Position numbers and translations under genes: made by a program | Shown: positions 1 to 7,861 of the stretch, in pieces | Layout of the letters: every line of letters begins with the position of its first letter | Position numbering within the stretch: the first letter of the stretch is position 1 | The notes under the pieces: generated by a model | Seen by the model: the letters and a program-made list of their open reading frames with translations, nothing else | What the model was told of the DNA's origin: nothing | The model's database searches: none | Assembly (NCBI RefSeq): GCF_015690345.1 | Contig: NZ_JADPUN010000093.1 | Span: 1-44,724 of the forward strand | DNA: 44,724 nt | From: Plantactinospora alkalitolerans | GTDB taxonomy: Bacteria; Actinomycetota; Actinomycetes; Mycobacteriales; Micromonosporaceae | Direction: 5' to 3'

Positions 1-62
1 GTCGCGGGGGCTGGGCCGTCGTACGCCTGGGCCATGAGATCCGGTCTTCCCTTCGTCGCCAT
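1..62 (-). CDS. Start of a downstream gene, probably ABC importer ATPase (partial)
   Basis: An ATG (62-60) lies 2 nt beyond the permease stop codon (67-65) on the same strand. It opens a frame, MATKGRPDLMAQAYDGPAPA, that runs off the window edge. A second in-frame ATG (35-33) is also possible. Too little is present to show any domain. In importers of the nitrate/sulfonate/taurine type the ATPase gene usually accompanies the permease and binding-protein genes, and no ATPase is seen elsewhere in this operon. The ATPase call is therefore inferred from context only. Confidence 0.4.
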   Translation of the reverse strand, partial: MATKGRPDLMAQAYDGPAPA

Positions 63-64
63 GG

Positions 65-865
65 TCACGCCGCCCTCGACGCGGCGTTGCGCTGGCTCTC
101 GTGCCAGTGCAACAACCGCCGCTCGATCGCGGTGAAGACCGCCGTCACGACAACACCGAGGATGCCGGTCACGATGATGAACGAGTACATCGCCGGAAGC
201 TGGCTCGGGCCGGCGTTCTCCGCGGTCAGGACGCTCAGCCCCAGCCCCGCCGAGCCGCCGATCAGCTCCGCGATCACCGCGAGAATGAGCCCCACCGCCG
301 CGGCGACCCGAACCCCGGTCGCCAGGAACGGCGCGGCGCTGGGCAGCGTCACCATCGCGAACCGGCGTACACCGCGTACCTGCATGACCGTGGCGGTGTC
401 CCGGATCACCGGGTCGACCGCCCGTGCTCCGTAGATGGCCTGGATCGTCAACGGCCAGAAGACCCCGAACGCGACAAGGAAGATCTTCATCTCCGGAGTC
501 GGGCCGAACACGACGACCGCCAGCGGCAGGATCGCGATCACCGGTACGGTCTTGAGGAACTCGATCACCGGGATGACGCTGCGGTAGGCGAACCGGTTGA
601 GCCCCAGCAGGGTACCCGTGGCGATCGCGAGCGAACCCCCGATCAGCAGGCCGAGCGCCCAGCCGCGCAGGGTCTGTCCGACCGCGAGCCACAGGTCGGA
701 CGAGCCGAGCTGGCGCCCCAGCTCGGTCATCGTGCCGACCATCGTCGGGAACGAGTCGGTGGGCAGCGCACCGGTCGTGGTCAGCAGTTGCCACGTACCG
801 AGTGCGGCGGCGAAGACGGCCAGCTTCGTCAGCAGCCGGAACCACCTGGCGTCCAACACATCCAT
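65..865 (-). CDS. ABC transporter permease, SsuC/TauC-like
   Basis: This 266-aa integral membrane protein is the channel subunit of an importer in the nitrate/sulfonate/taurine (BPD_transp_1) family. Several hydrophobic segments are visible: residues about 12-35, a run near LGLLIGGSLAIATGT, PVIAILPLAVVVFGP, a long C-terminal GLILAVIAELIGG segment, and a final one before ERRLLHW. The cytoplasmic EAA-like loop that docks the ATPase reads around MQVRGVRRFAMVTLPSAAPF. Length is normal for the family. It lies 25 bp after the aldehyde dehydrogenase gene and downstream of the binding-protein gene on the same strand, so one transcript is likely. The substrate cannot be read from sequence; the neighbourhood suggests an aromatic or other organic acid. 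Confidence 0.88.
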   Translation of the reverse strand: MDVLDARWFRLLTKLAVFAAALGTWQLLTTTGALPTDSFPTMVGTMTELGRQLGSSDLWLAVGQTLRGWALGLLIGGSLAIATGTLLGLNRFAYRSVIPVIEFLKTVPVIAILPLAVVVFGPTPEMKIFLVAFGVFWPLTIQAIYGARAVDPVIRDTATVMQVRGVRRFAMVTLPSAAPFLATGVRVAAAVGLILAVIAELIGGSAGLGLSVLTAENAGPSQLPAMYSFIIVTGILGVVVTAVFTAIERRLLHWHESQRNAASRAA

Positions 866-890
866 TCTGGAGACCTCCTCTCCCCCGGGC

Positions 891-2378
891 TCAGCGTGGC
901 CCCGGCCCGGGGAACCCGGACACGTCGACGTAGTCGGCCACCGCCTGCAACTCGGTGCACGCGTCCAGCGAGTACATCCCGTGCCCGCGACCGATCCCGC
1001 TGCCCTTGAAACCGCCGAACGGCATCGACATGTCGGATGCGCCCAGCCGGTGCACGTTGAGGAACACGCTCCCGCACTCCAACCGCCGGGCGAGAGCCAG
1101 CGCGTGTTCCCGGTCCTCGCTCCAGATCGATGCGCTCAGACCGAACTCGGTGTCGTTGGCGAGCGCGATCGCCTGCTCGTCGGTCTGGTACGGCAGCACC
1201 GGCACGACCGGGCCGAATTGCTCGCAGCCGACGATCTCGGCGCCCGGTTCGACGTCGGTGACCACCGACGGCAGGAGGAACAGGCCACGGTCCCAGCCCA
1301 CCGGGTCGAGCTTCGTACCGACGGTGTGCACGGTCGCGCCGGCCGTCCGGGTCCGATCGAGCAACCCCTGGATACGTTCGAACTGCGGCCGGTTGTTCAC
1401 CGGACCTATCGTGGTCCGCGGGTCGAGGCCGTCACCGACGACGATGCGGTCGACGGCAGCGACGTACTGCTCGACGAAGTCGGCGTAGTGCGACTCGTGC
1501 ACGTAGATCCGCTTCACGTCGAAGCAGATCTGGCCGCTGAGCGTGAACACGGCGCGCACCAGCTCGTCGACGAGCCGCTCGTCGATCCGGGCGCTCGCCA
1601 GCACGATCGCCGGGTCGTTACCGCCGAGTTCGAGGCTCAGGTTCTTCAGGTTGCCGGCGGCGGCTCGCATCACCTGCTGCCCGGTCGCGGTGCTTCCGGT
1701 GAAGAAGACCTTGCGGACCCGGGGATGCGCGACGAGGGCCGAGCCCGCCTCGGCGCCGCCCGGGACGGTGTTGACCACTCCGGGCGGCAGGTGCGCGGCG
1801 AGTACCTCCAGGATCCGGCCGAGCGCGAGCGGGGCGTACTCGGATGGTTTGACGACGACCGTGTTGCCGGCGAGCAGCGCCGGCGCCAGGCCGAGGAAGG
1901 CGAGGTAGACCGGGCTGTTCCAGGGAACGATGATCCCGGTGACGCCCACCGGCCGCCGGCCGACGTAGATGGTGCCGCGTTCGTCCTGGCGAAACACCTC
2001 GTCGGCGGCGAGCCGGTCGGCCAGGCCGGTGTAGTACCGCAGGATCTTCGCGGCCCCACCGACGTCGATGACCGACTCCCAGCGGACCTTGCCCTGTTCG
2101 CGGGTGAGCAGGGTGGCCAGGTCCTCGACGTGGCCGGCGAGTTCGTCGGCCGCCGCCAGCAGGAACGCGGCCCGCTCCTGCACCGGCATAGAGGACCAGG
2201 CGCGGAAGGCGGCCGACGCCGCGGCGACGGCCTGCTCGACGTGCTCCGCGGTGCCGACGGCGACCTCGCCGACGACCTCGTCGGTGCGGGCCGGGTTGTA
2301 GACCGGCTGGAATTCCGACGCCAACGCCTCACCGGCGACGACGACGCTCGCGCGGGCCGTGCTGACCAGCTGACTCAT
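891..2378 (-). CDS. NAD(P)-dependent aldehyde dehydrogenase
   Basis: A 495-aa member of the aldehyde dehydrogenase superfamily, oxidising an aldehyde to the acid with NAD(P)+. Visible landmarks in order are PWNSP and the nearby VVVKPSEYAPLA cofactor segment, FTGSTATG of the Rossmann fold, LELGGNDPAIV with the general-base Glu, and SGQIC with the nucleophilic Cys at about residue 290. The C-terminal FGGFKGSGIGR segment is also typical. The ATG (2378-2376) follows a purine-rich site and gives the normal length; a longer upstream reading frame runs through the binding-protein gene and is a shadow. It sits inside the importer operon, between binding protein and permease. It may convert an imported or internally formed aromatic aldehyde to the hydroxybenzoate used by the neighbouring ring-cleavage genes. 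Confidence 0.9.
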   Translation of the reverse strand: MSQLVSTARASVVVAGEALASEFQPVYNPARTDEVVGEVAVGTAEHVEQAVAAASAAFRAWSSMPVQERAAFLLAAADELAGHVEDLATLLTREQGKVRWESVIDVGGAAKILRYYTGLADRLAADEVFRQDERGTIYVGRRPVGVTGIIVPWNSPVYLAFLGLAPALLAGNTVVVKPSEYAPLALGRILEVLAAHLPPGVVNTVPGGAEAGSALVAHPRVRKVFFTGSTATGQQVMRAAAGNLKNLSLELGGNDPAIVLASARIDERLVDELVRAVFTLSGQICFDVKRIYVHESHYADFVEQYVAAVDRIVVGDGLDPRTTIGPVNNRPQFERIQGLLDRTRTAGATVHTVGTKLDPVGWDRGLFLLPSVVTDVEPGAEIVGCEQFGPVVPVLPYQTDEQAIALANDTEFGLSASIWSEDREHALALARRLECGSVFLNVHRLGASDMSMPFGGFKGSGIGRGHGMYSLDACTELQAVADYVDVSGFPGPGPR

Positions 2379-2416
2379 GGGGATGCCCTCCGCTGCGGGG
2401 TCACGATCGGGACGGT

Positions 2417-3379
2417 TCAGCCCTGAGGAGTCCAGACGACGTCCTCGGGGTTGACCTTCTTCTTGATGGCGCCCTGCTGCTCCATCACGTTCTGGATGTC
2501 GCCGATAGAGGCCACGTTGAGCTCGGGGAGGTAGTTGGTGGGCAGGATCTGCTTCTGCGCCTCCTCCGGCGACAACTTCAGGTACTTCTCCAGCGTCTTC
2601 TTGATCTCGGCCTCGTTGTTCTTGCCGAACTCGATCGCCTCGATCATCGCGTCGCGGAACTTCTTCGCGACGTCCGGGTTCTCCTTGAGGTACCTGTCCG
2701 TGGCGCCGTAGCAGTAGATCGTGCCGCCGGGCCACAGGTCCGAGCTCGGGTGGGCGAGGGCCTTCGCGCCCGCCGCCAGGGCCGTCTCCAGGTACGGCGA
2801 GGTGATCACCGCGCCGTCCACCCGGCCGTCGGCGAGCGCCTGCGGCATCTGCGGGAACGGGATGGCGACCCATTCGATATTGGTCGCGCCGGCCTCCTCG
2901 GCGAGTTTCTTGGCGCCGATCAGGTTGATGCTGGAGAGCTGGACGACGGCGACCTTCCTGCCGGTGAGGGCCTTGATATCGGTGATGCCGCTCTTGGGAG
3001 AGGCGACCAGGGCGCTGGCGTCGCGCTCCTTGCTGATCTGGCCGTCGACCGGCGTCACGCACTTGACCGCGGTGCCCTCGGCGTTGACGTTCAGCAGTAC
3101 CGGGGTGGTGACGAAGCCGAACTGCTGCTGGCCGCTGACCATTGCCGCGACGATCGGCGTGGGTGCGGCCGCCGAGACGGTGCTGACCTTCAGTCCGTGC
3201 TTCTCGAAGATGCCACCTTCGATCGCGTGGAAGAGGACGGCGTTGGGCGTGAAGGGCACGATGCCGACCTTGACGCTGGTGAGGCCGTCGGCGTCCTTGC
3301 CGGCCGGATCACCGCCGCAGCCGGTGGCGAGTACGGCTGTCATCGCCGCGGCGATGACAGCGATCGCAGTCTTTCGCAT
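2417..3379 (-). CDS. ABC importer substrate-binding lipoprotein (NMT1/SsuA-like)
   Basis: This 320-aa extracytoplasmic solute-binding protein has a lipoprotein signal: a basic start (MRKT), a hydrophobic run and the lipobox LATGC with the lipidated Cys at residue 21. The mature part opens with SVKVGIVPFTPNAVLFHAIE and continues GGIFEKHGLKV, typical of the NMT1/THI5/SsuA class of periplasmic binding proteins that feed nitrate/sulfonate/taurine-type permeases. It is first in the order binding protein, aldehyde dehydrogenase, permease, probable ATPase. The upstream 231-bp gap (3380-3610) separates it from the FAH gene and is the likely promoter region. Ligand specificity is unknown; several such proteins bind aromatic acids, and the catabolic neighbours make that plausible here. 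Confidence 0.88.
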   Translation of the reverse strand: MRKTAIAVIAAAMTAVLATGCGGDPAGKDADGLTSVKVGIVPFTPNAVLFHAIEGGIFEKHGLKVSTVSAAAPTPIVAAMVSGQQQFGFVTTPVLLNVNAEGTAVKCVTPVDGQISKERDASALVASPKSGITDIKALTGRKVAVVQLSSINLIGAKKLAEEAGATNIEWVAIPFPQMPQALADGRVDGAVITSPYLETALAAGAKALAHPSSDLWPGGTIYCYGATDRYLKENPDVAKKFRDAMIEAIEFGKNNEAEIKKTLEKYLKLSPEEAQKQILPTNYLPELNVASIGDIQNVMEQQGAIKKKVNPEDVVWTPQG

Positions 3380-3610
3380 CTTGAGCCTCCGGTGGGAGTT
3401 GACAGTGCTGGTGGTGGGGGGTGGAGTGGTGGCGGGGATGGCTCGTCGTCGTGCCTGCCACTTCGGCGACGGCGTGGCCGGCCCTGTCCGCTGTCGGGAT
3501 CAATCACCAGTTCGACGTACCGTAAGCAGGGGCTATGGCAACTGTCCAGCCTGTGGAACTCTTTGCCCGTAGGATTCCTCGTCACGGAATTCAACGTCGG
3601 ACATTGTTGA

Positions 3611-4477
3611 TCATTTCACCTGTATCCGCATCTCGCCGAGCCGACTGATCGACGTGTCGAGTACGTCCCCGGACACGATCGGCCCGACGCCGGGTGGCGC
3701 GCCGGTGAAGATGACGTCTCCGGGCAGCAGCGTCATGACCGACGAGGCATAGGAGACGATGGCCGGAACCGAGGTGATCAGGGCAGACGTGTTCACCTTC
3801 TGCCGTAGCCGCCCGGAGCACGTCAACTCGATGTCGAAGTCCGCCGGATCGCCGGCCTCGTCACTGGTGGTGATCCACGGTCCGACCGGGCTGAACGTGT
3901 CGTAGCTCTTACGGCGGGAGCGGTCGCCGTCGCTTCGTACCGTGATGTCCAGCCCGATCGCGTAACCGAAGACGTGCTCGAGCGCCGTGGACTCCGGGAT
4001 GTCCCTGCCCCCCGGCCCGATGACGACGACCAGTTCGGACTCGTGGTGAACCTCGTGCCCGGCCTCGACCACGTCGCGCGGCAGCACGATGTCGTCGGAC
4101 GGGCCGACCAGCGACGACGGCGACTTCAGGAACACGTCGAAGTCCATCATCCACTGCTCGACCCGGCCGAGCGTACGCTCCTGGACGTCGTGCATCTCCG
4201 CGACGTGCTCGGCATAGTTCGACGCCGCCGCCACCAGCTTCGACGGATTGAGCACGGGGGCGCGCAGCCGCACCCGGTCCAGCGGCACCGGCGCGCCATC
4301 CTGGGCGGCGGCCCGCAGCCGGTCACGGACCTCGGCGAAGTTGCCGCACAGCCGCCGCCACCAGCCGGCCGTCACCGGATCCGGGTCATGCGCCCAGGGC
4401 AGGGCGTGGGTGACGTCCACGACGCCGCCGTCCACCACGGCCCCGAGCCGCGACTCATCGAAGATCACGAACTTCAT
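3611..4477 (-). CDS. Fumarylacetoacetate hydrolase (FAH) family protein
   Basis: A 288-aa enzyme of the FAH family, which hydrolyses C-C bonds in acylpyruvates using a divalent metal. The metal-binding E-x-E motif is in HHESELVVVIG and the third acidic ligand in GYAIGLDITVRS. The following RRKSYDTFSPVGPWI segment and the C-terminal LLPGDVIFTGAPPGVGP are family hallmarks. The start is preceded by GGAGGAGC with good spacing. Next to a gentisate-dioxygenase-like gene, the natural role is hydrolysis of fumarylpyruvate or maleylpyruvate to pyruvate plus fumarate or maleate. No maleylpyruvate isomerase is visible in the window, so direct maleylpyruvate hydrolysis is one option. Product assignment is inference; family membership is clear. 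Confidence 0.9.
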   Translation of the reverse strand: MKFVIFDESRLGAVVDGGVVDVTHALPWAHDPDPVTAGWWRRLCGNFAEVRDRLRAAAQDGAPVPLDRVRLRAPVLNPSKLVAAASNYAEHVAEMHDVQERTLGRVEQWMMDFDVFLKSPSSLVGPSDDIVLPRDVVEAGHEVHHESELVVVIGPGGRDIPESTALEHVFGYAIGLDITVRSDGDRSRRKSYDTFSPVGPWITTSDEAGDPADFDIELTCSGRLRQKVNTSALITSVPAIVSYASSVMTLLPGDVIFTGAPPGVGPIVSGDVLDTSISRLGEMRIQVK

Positions 4478-4511
4478 TGGCTGCTCCTCCGGTACGGGTG
4501 CGTCTTGGCGA

Positions 4512-5624
4512 TCACGGCAGTTGGTCGGGCGCGAACACCCGGTGCACGTCCTGGGGGCCGTCGAGTACCTGCTCGCGGTAGAGGTTCAAGGCACGCAGCA
4601 CGGGCGCGTCGCCGAGACTGAACAGATCCGCGGTCTCCCCCGCCAGATGCTCGACCGCGGACCAGGACGGAGCGACGAACACGTCTCCGGCAGACCAGTC
4701 CAACCGCACGCCGTCGATGACCGAACTGCCACTGCCCCGGTACACCACGAAGATCGTGTTTCCGGTGCGCCGGACCGCCTCGGTACGCCGGCCCGGCAGT
4801 ATGCGGTGCATGCCGCAGCTCAGCGTCGGCAGCACGCTCGCGCCGGTGCTCGGGTTCACGAACTCCAGGCTGACCATCGCGGTGTCGCGGGCCGCGCCGA
4901 GCCGGGTCAGCTCCGCGTCCGTGTCCGCCCAGCGGTAGACCAGCAGCGGCGAGTGCCCGGGGTCGAGCGCGGTGGTGACGGCGCCTTCGACATGCCGCTG
5001 CCCCGTACCGGCGAACCGCGCCTCGGACAGGTTGTGCTCGGCACTGTCCGGCTGCCGGTCCCGCGGGTACGGCTCGAAGAAGATCGCGTCCAGCGCCTCC
5101 ACCATCGGCAGGTCGAGCCCGTCGAACCAGAGCATCCGGGAGCTGCCGTTGCTGGTGTGCTCGTGCCAGTTCCAGCCCGGGGTGAGCACCAGGTCCCCCG
5201 GGTTCATGTCGCACGCGTCGCCGTTGACCGTGGTCCAGACGCCGCTACCCTCCAGCACGAACCGGATGGCGCCGGGCGAGTGCCGGTGCGCCGGCGCGGT
5301 CTCTCCCGGGCCCAGGCACTGGATGGCTCCCCACAGCGTGCCCGCCGCATACGGCAGGCCACCCAGCCCGGGATTACCGAAGCTCAGCACCCGCCGCTCA
5401 CCGCCCCGCTCGACCGGCACCAGGCGCAGCGCGCGCTCGGCGAGCGGGGTGAGCGTGCTGGCCGGCCACAGCCACGGCACCGACCGTGGCTGTGGGGTGG
5501 CCGTCAGCAACTGCTTGGTGATCGTCCACAGCGGGTGGAGGTGGACGGCCGACAGGTCGGCGTAGAGCGCGGCCAGCTCCTGCTCGACGGTCGGGGAATC
5601 GGAAATTGACTGCTCAACGGTCAT
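4512..5624 (-). CDS. Gentisate 1,2-dioxygenase-like bicupin
   Basis: A 370-aa two-cupin protein. The N-terminal cupin carries the iron-ligand pattern APAHRHSPGAIRFVLEG followed by GWNWHEHTSNG, matching the His-x-His...His triad of gentisate/salicylate ring-cleaving dioxygenases. The C-terminal cupin has VFVAPSWSAVEH. Length matches gentisate 1,2-dioxygenases. The ATG at 5624-5622 is preceded by GGGAGAAG; an upstream in-frame extension is Arg-rich shadow sequence. Gentisate dioxygenase opens the ring between C1 and C2 to give maleylpyruvate. The gene lies between the FAD monooxygenase and the FAH gene on the same strand, the order expected for a gentisate route. Salicylate or 1-hydroxy-2-naphthoate cleavage are alternatives within the same family. 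Confidence 0.82.
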   Translation of the reverse strand: MTVEQSISDSPTVEQELAALYADLSAVHLHPLWTITKQLLTATPQPRSVPWLWPASTLTPLAERALRLVPVERGGERRVLSFGNPGLGGLPYAAGTLWGAIQCLGPGETAPAHRHSPGAIRFVLEGSGVWTTVNGDACDMNPGDLVLTPGWNWHEHTSNGSSRMLWFDGLDLPMVEALDAIFFEPYPRDRQPDSAEHNLSEARFAGTGQRHVEGAVTTALDPGHSPLLVYRWADTDAELTRLGAARDTAMVSLEFVNPSTGASVLPTLSCGMHRILPGRRTEAVRRTGNTIFVVYRGSGSSVIDGVRLDWSAGDVFVAPSWSAVEHLAGETADLFSLGDAPVLRALNLYREQVLDGPQDVHRVFAPDQLP

Positions 5625-5674
5625 GGCGCTCTTCTCCCTCGGTTCATCGCTGCTGCTGTCCGGTCGTCGCCGGG

Positions 5675-6964
5675 TCACGACCCACGGTGGCCGGTTGCCG
5701 GCGCCCCGGCCGGCAGCCCCACGCGTGCCCGACCGTCCCCGCCGGGCGGCTTCCCGATACCGAACTCGTGCACGGACTCGAGCAGCGACGCCCGCCGGCA
5801 CCAGGCGCGGGCCCGGTCGACATCACCGGCGATGGCGCGCATCTCGGCGTGCTGCGCCTGCCGCTTGGCCTCGTCCCGCTCGTTGAGCCGCTCGGTGTTG
5901 CGGCGGGTGTCGGCCTGCACGTACTCGACGGCGACCCGGCGGCGCACCTCGGCGAAGAGGTCCAGCTCCGCGTCCGGGTCGGCGCCGTGCCGCAGGATCC
6001 GGACCAGGCGGCGGGTCAGGTCCATCGCGTCGTGGATCCCGCTGTTGAGGCCGACCCCGCCGAGCGGGCTGTTGATGTGTGCCGCGTCGCCGATCAGCAG
6101 GCAGTTGCCCTGCCGGAACGTGGACGCCACCCGCTGGTGCACGTTGTAGAGCTGAAAGTCCTCGATCGGGTACCCCGGGGCGTACGGGGCGATGCCCTGC
6201 AGGTGCGACTGGATCTCGTCGAGGTCGACGGCCTGTTCCCGGGTCTGCCCGGACGGGACCGGATAGACGGCGCGCCACGATTCGGGGGTACGGAGGAGGA
6301 ACAGCCATTCCTCCGGGTCGGCGATGTAGTTGACGTCGGCGATGTCCGGCAGCAGCTCGCGGATGTCCACCGGCGTGCTCGCGATGAGGAAGCGCTCGGG
6401 ATAGGTGAAGCCGTCGAAGTCGATGCCGAGCAGACTGCGGACCGTGCTACTGGCTCCGTCCGCGCCGATCAGGTACGCGCAGCGCAGCCGCTCCACCCCA
6501 TCGGCGGTTTCGACGGTCAGCGTCACGCTGTCCTCGGCCGGCTCGACCGCGACTGCCCGGCAGCCGAACCGGACGTCGGCGCTGGGCAGGTCCTCGAGCA
6601 CTCCGGCCAGCATCCGCACCAGATGCTGCTGGTTGAGCTGCAGCCGGTACGGGTACGACGTCTCGTCGCGCAGCAGTCCGAAGTCGAACTCGGCGACCAG
6701 CCCGGCGCGGCGGTCCCGGAACTGGTACCGGGGGACGGCCAGCCCTTCGGCATGCATCCGGTCGACGACCCCGAGCTCCCGCAGCAGTTCCAGAGTCGGC
6801 GGGTGGAAGGTCGAGGCGCGCCAGTCCGTCTTCGCCACCGGCTCCGCCTCGACGACCACGACCGGGATGTTCTGCCGCGCGAGGGCCACGGCCGCGGTCA
6901 TTCCGACCGGGCCACCGCCGACGATGGCCAGGGGGAGCTGATTTCCTCCAGGCGACACAATCAT
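5675..6964 (-). CDS. FAD-dependent aromatic hydroxylase (MhpA/3-hydroxybenzoate hydroxylase-like)
   Basis: A 429-aa class A flavoprotein monooxygenase. The FAD dinucleotide fold GGGPVG is at residues 16-21, the DG motif is in LIGADGASSTVR, and the GD motif is in CLLIGDAAHINSPLGGVGLN. The segment FHPPTLELLRELGV resembles MhpA-type enzymes and other phenol hydroxylases acting on 3-hydroxyphenyl compounds. It would use NAD(P)H and O2 to hydroxylate a phenolic acid. With gentisate-dioxygenase-like and FAH genes immediately downstream, 6-hydroxylation of 3-hydroxybenzoate to gentisate is the simplest inference. The C-terminal tail of about 25 residues is Gly/Ala/Arg-rich and looks dispensable. It is divergent from the IclR gene and shares the palindromic promoter region; no strong ribosome binding site is seen close to the start. 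Confidence 0.87.
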   Translation of the reverse strand: MIVSPGGNQLPLAIVGGGPVGMTAAVALARQNIPVVVVEAEPVAKTDWRASTFHPPTLELLRELGVVDRMHAEGLAVPRYQFRDRRAGLVAEFDFGLLRDETSYPYRLQLNQQHLVRMLAGVLEDLPSADVRFGCRAVAVEPAEDSVTLTVETADGVERLRCAYLIGADGASSTVRSLLGIDFDGFTYPERFLIASTPVDIRELLPDIADVNYIADPEEWLFLLRTPESWRAVYPVPSGQTREQAVDLDEIQSHLQGIAPYAPGYPIEDFQLYNVHQRVASTFRQGNCLLIGDAAHINSPLGGVGLNSGIHDAMDLTRRLVRILRHGADPDAELDLFAEVRRRVAVEYVQADTRRNTERLNERDEAKRQAQHAEMRAIAGDVDRARAWCRRASLLESVHEFGIGKPPGGDGRARVGLPAGAPATGHRGS

Positions 6965-6988
6965 GCCGCTACCCTAGACACGGCTTCC

Positions 6989-7025
6989 ACATGGAGGAAG
7001 AGTTTGGTTTATTCTTCCTCCATGT
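6989..7025. promoter_or_regulatory. Perfect 13-bp inverted repeat, probable IclR operator
   Basis: Arms ACATGGAGGAAGA (6989-7001) and TCTTCCTCCATGT (7013-7025) are exact reverse complements separated by 11 AT-rich bases. The repeat lies between the divergent monooxygenase and IclR genes, and its right arm contains the IclR ATG. It could act as an operator for both directions and, in the transcript, as a hairpin hiding the start codon. The left arm would overlap the -35 region of a monooxygenase promoter whose -10 may be TAGGGT (6976-6971, minus strand). Confidence 0.7.
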
Positions 7026-7861
7026 CGAATCCCCCGGCGACCCATCGCGGCGATTCCGGCCGCTCGGCCACCGACACCACGCCCCCAACTCCGCGAACGA
7101 ACGACGCCGGACTGTCATCGGTCGACAACGCGCTGCGTCTGCTGCAGCTCATCGGCGAGCGCCGCGTGCTGCGGGTCGCCGAAGCGGCCGAGGACCTGGG
7201 CGTCGCCCGGTCCACGGCACACCGCCTGCTGTCGGCCCTGCGCGTACGGGGCTTCGTCATGCAGGACAAACCGAACGGCGTCTACCGGCCCGGCTCCGCG
7301 TTGAACGAGATCGGGCTGGCCGCGATCGGACGCATCGACATCCGGCGCGTCGCCCGGCCGATCATCGAGCAGCTGCGCGAGGAGACCCAGGAGACCGTCT
7401 CGCTGCTCCTTCTGGAGGGCCAGAACGTCCGGTTCATGGACTGCGTCGAAAGTCCCCGATCGGTCCGGGTCGGCAGCCGCACCGGACTGATGCTGCCCGC
7501 CCACTGCACCGCCGGTGGCAAGGCGATCCTCGCCGCGCTGCCCCGGACCGAACTTCTCCGGCGGTACCCGGACGGCACGCTGGAGAGCCGTACCGAATCG
7601 TCGATCCAGACCTGGGAGCAGTTGGAGGCGGAACTCGCCACCGTCCGAGAGATCGGGTACGCGGTCAACATCGAGGAGGGCGAGAATGGCATCAGCGCCG
7701 TCGGCACCGCCGTACGCGACCTGATCGGGGCCCCGCTCGCCGCGCTGGCCATCGCGATACCGACCAGCCGGATGCCGACCGCCGACGGAGCCGGACAGTT
7801 CGCGCCCGCGCTCGCTCAGGCCCAGGCCACGGTCACCGAACTGCTGCGCGCCGAGCTGTGA
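7022..7861 (+). CDS. IclR-family transcriptional regulator
   Basis: A 279-aa regulator with an N-terminal winged helix (SSVDNALRLLQLIGE ... LGVARSTAHRLLSALRVRGFV) and a C-terminal IclR effector domain. The domain contains the signature LMLPAHCTAGGKAILAALP and a cysteine in MDCVESP. About 30 low-complexity residues precede the helix-turn-helix. The ATG at 7022 is the only reasonable start, but it lies inside a perfect inverted repeat and lacks a classic ribosome binding site, so the gene may be autoregulated or leaderless. It is divergent from the monooxygenase/dioxygenase/FAH genes and overlaps the MFS gene by 4 bp. The likely ligand is the aromatic substrate or an intermediate of the left catabolic arm. 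Confidence 0.92.
   Translation: MSNPPATHRGDSGRSATDTTPPTPRTNDAGLSSVDNALRLLQLIGERRVLRVAEAAEDLGVARSTAHRLLSALRVRGFVMQDKPNGVYRPGSALNEIGLAAIGRIDIRRVARPIIEQLREETQETVSLLLLEGQNVRFMDCVESPRSVRVGSRTGLMLPAHCTAGGKAILAALPRTELLRRYPDGTLESRTESSIQTWEQLEAELATVREIGYAVNIEEGENGISAVGTAVRDLIGAPLAALAIAIPTSRMPTADGAGQFAPALAQAQATVTELLRAEL

Noticed and set aside
597-2426. Long plus-strand frame of over 600 codons opposite the aldehyde dehydrogenase gene
   Set aside because: It is the antisense shadow of the aldehyde dehydrogenase and its neighbours in GC-rich DNA; composition is Arg/Asp/Gly/Val-rich and no domain is visible.
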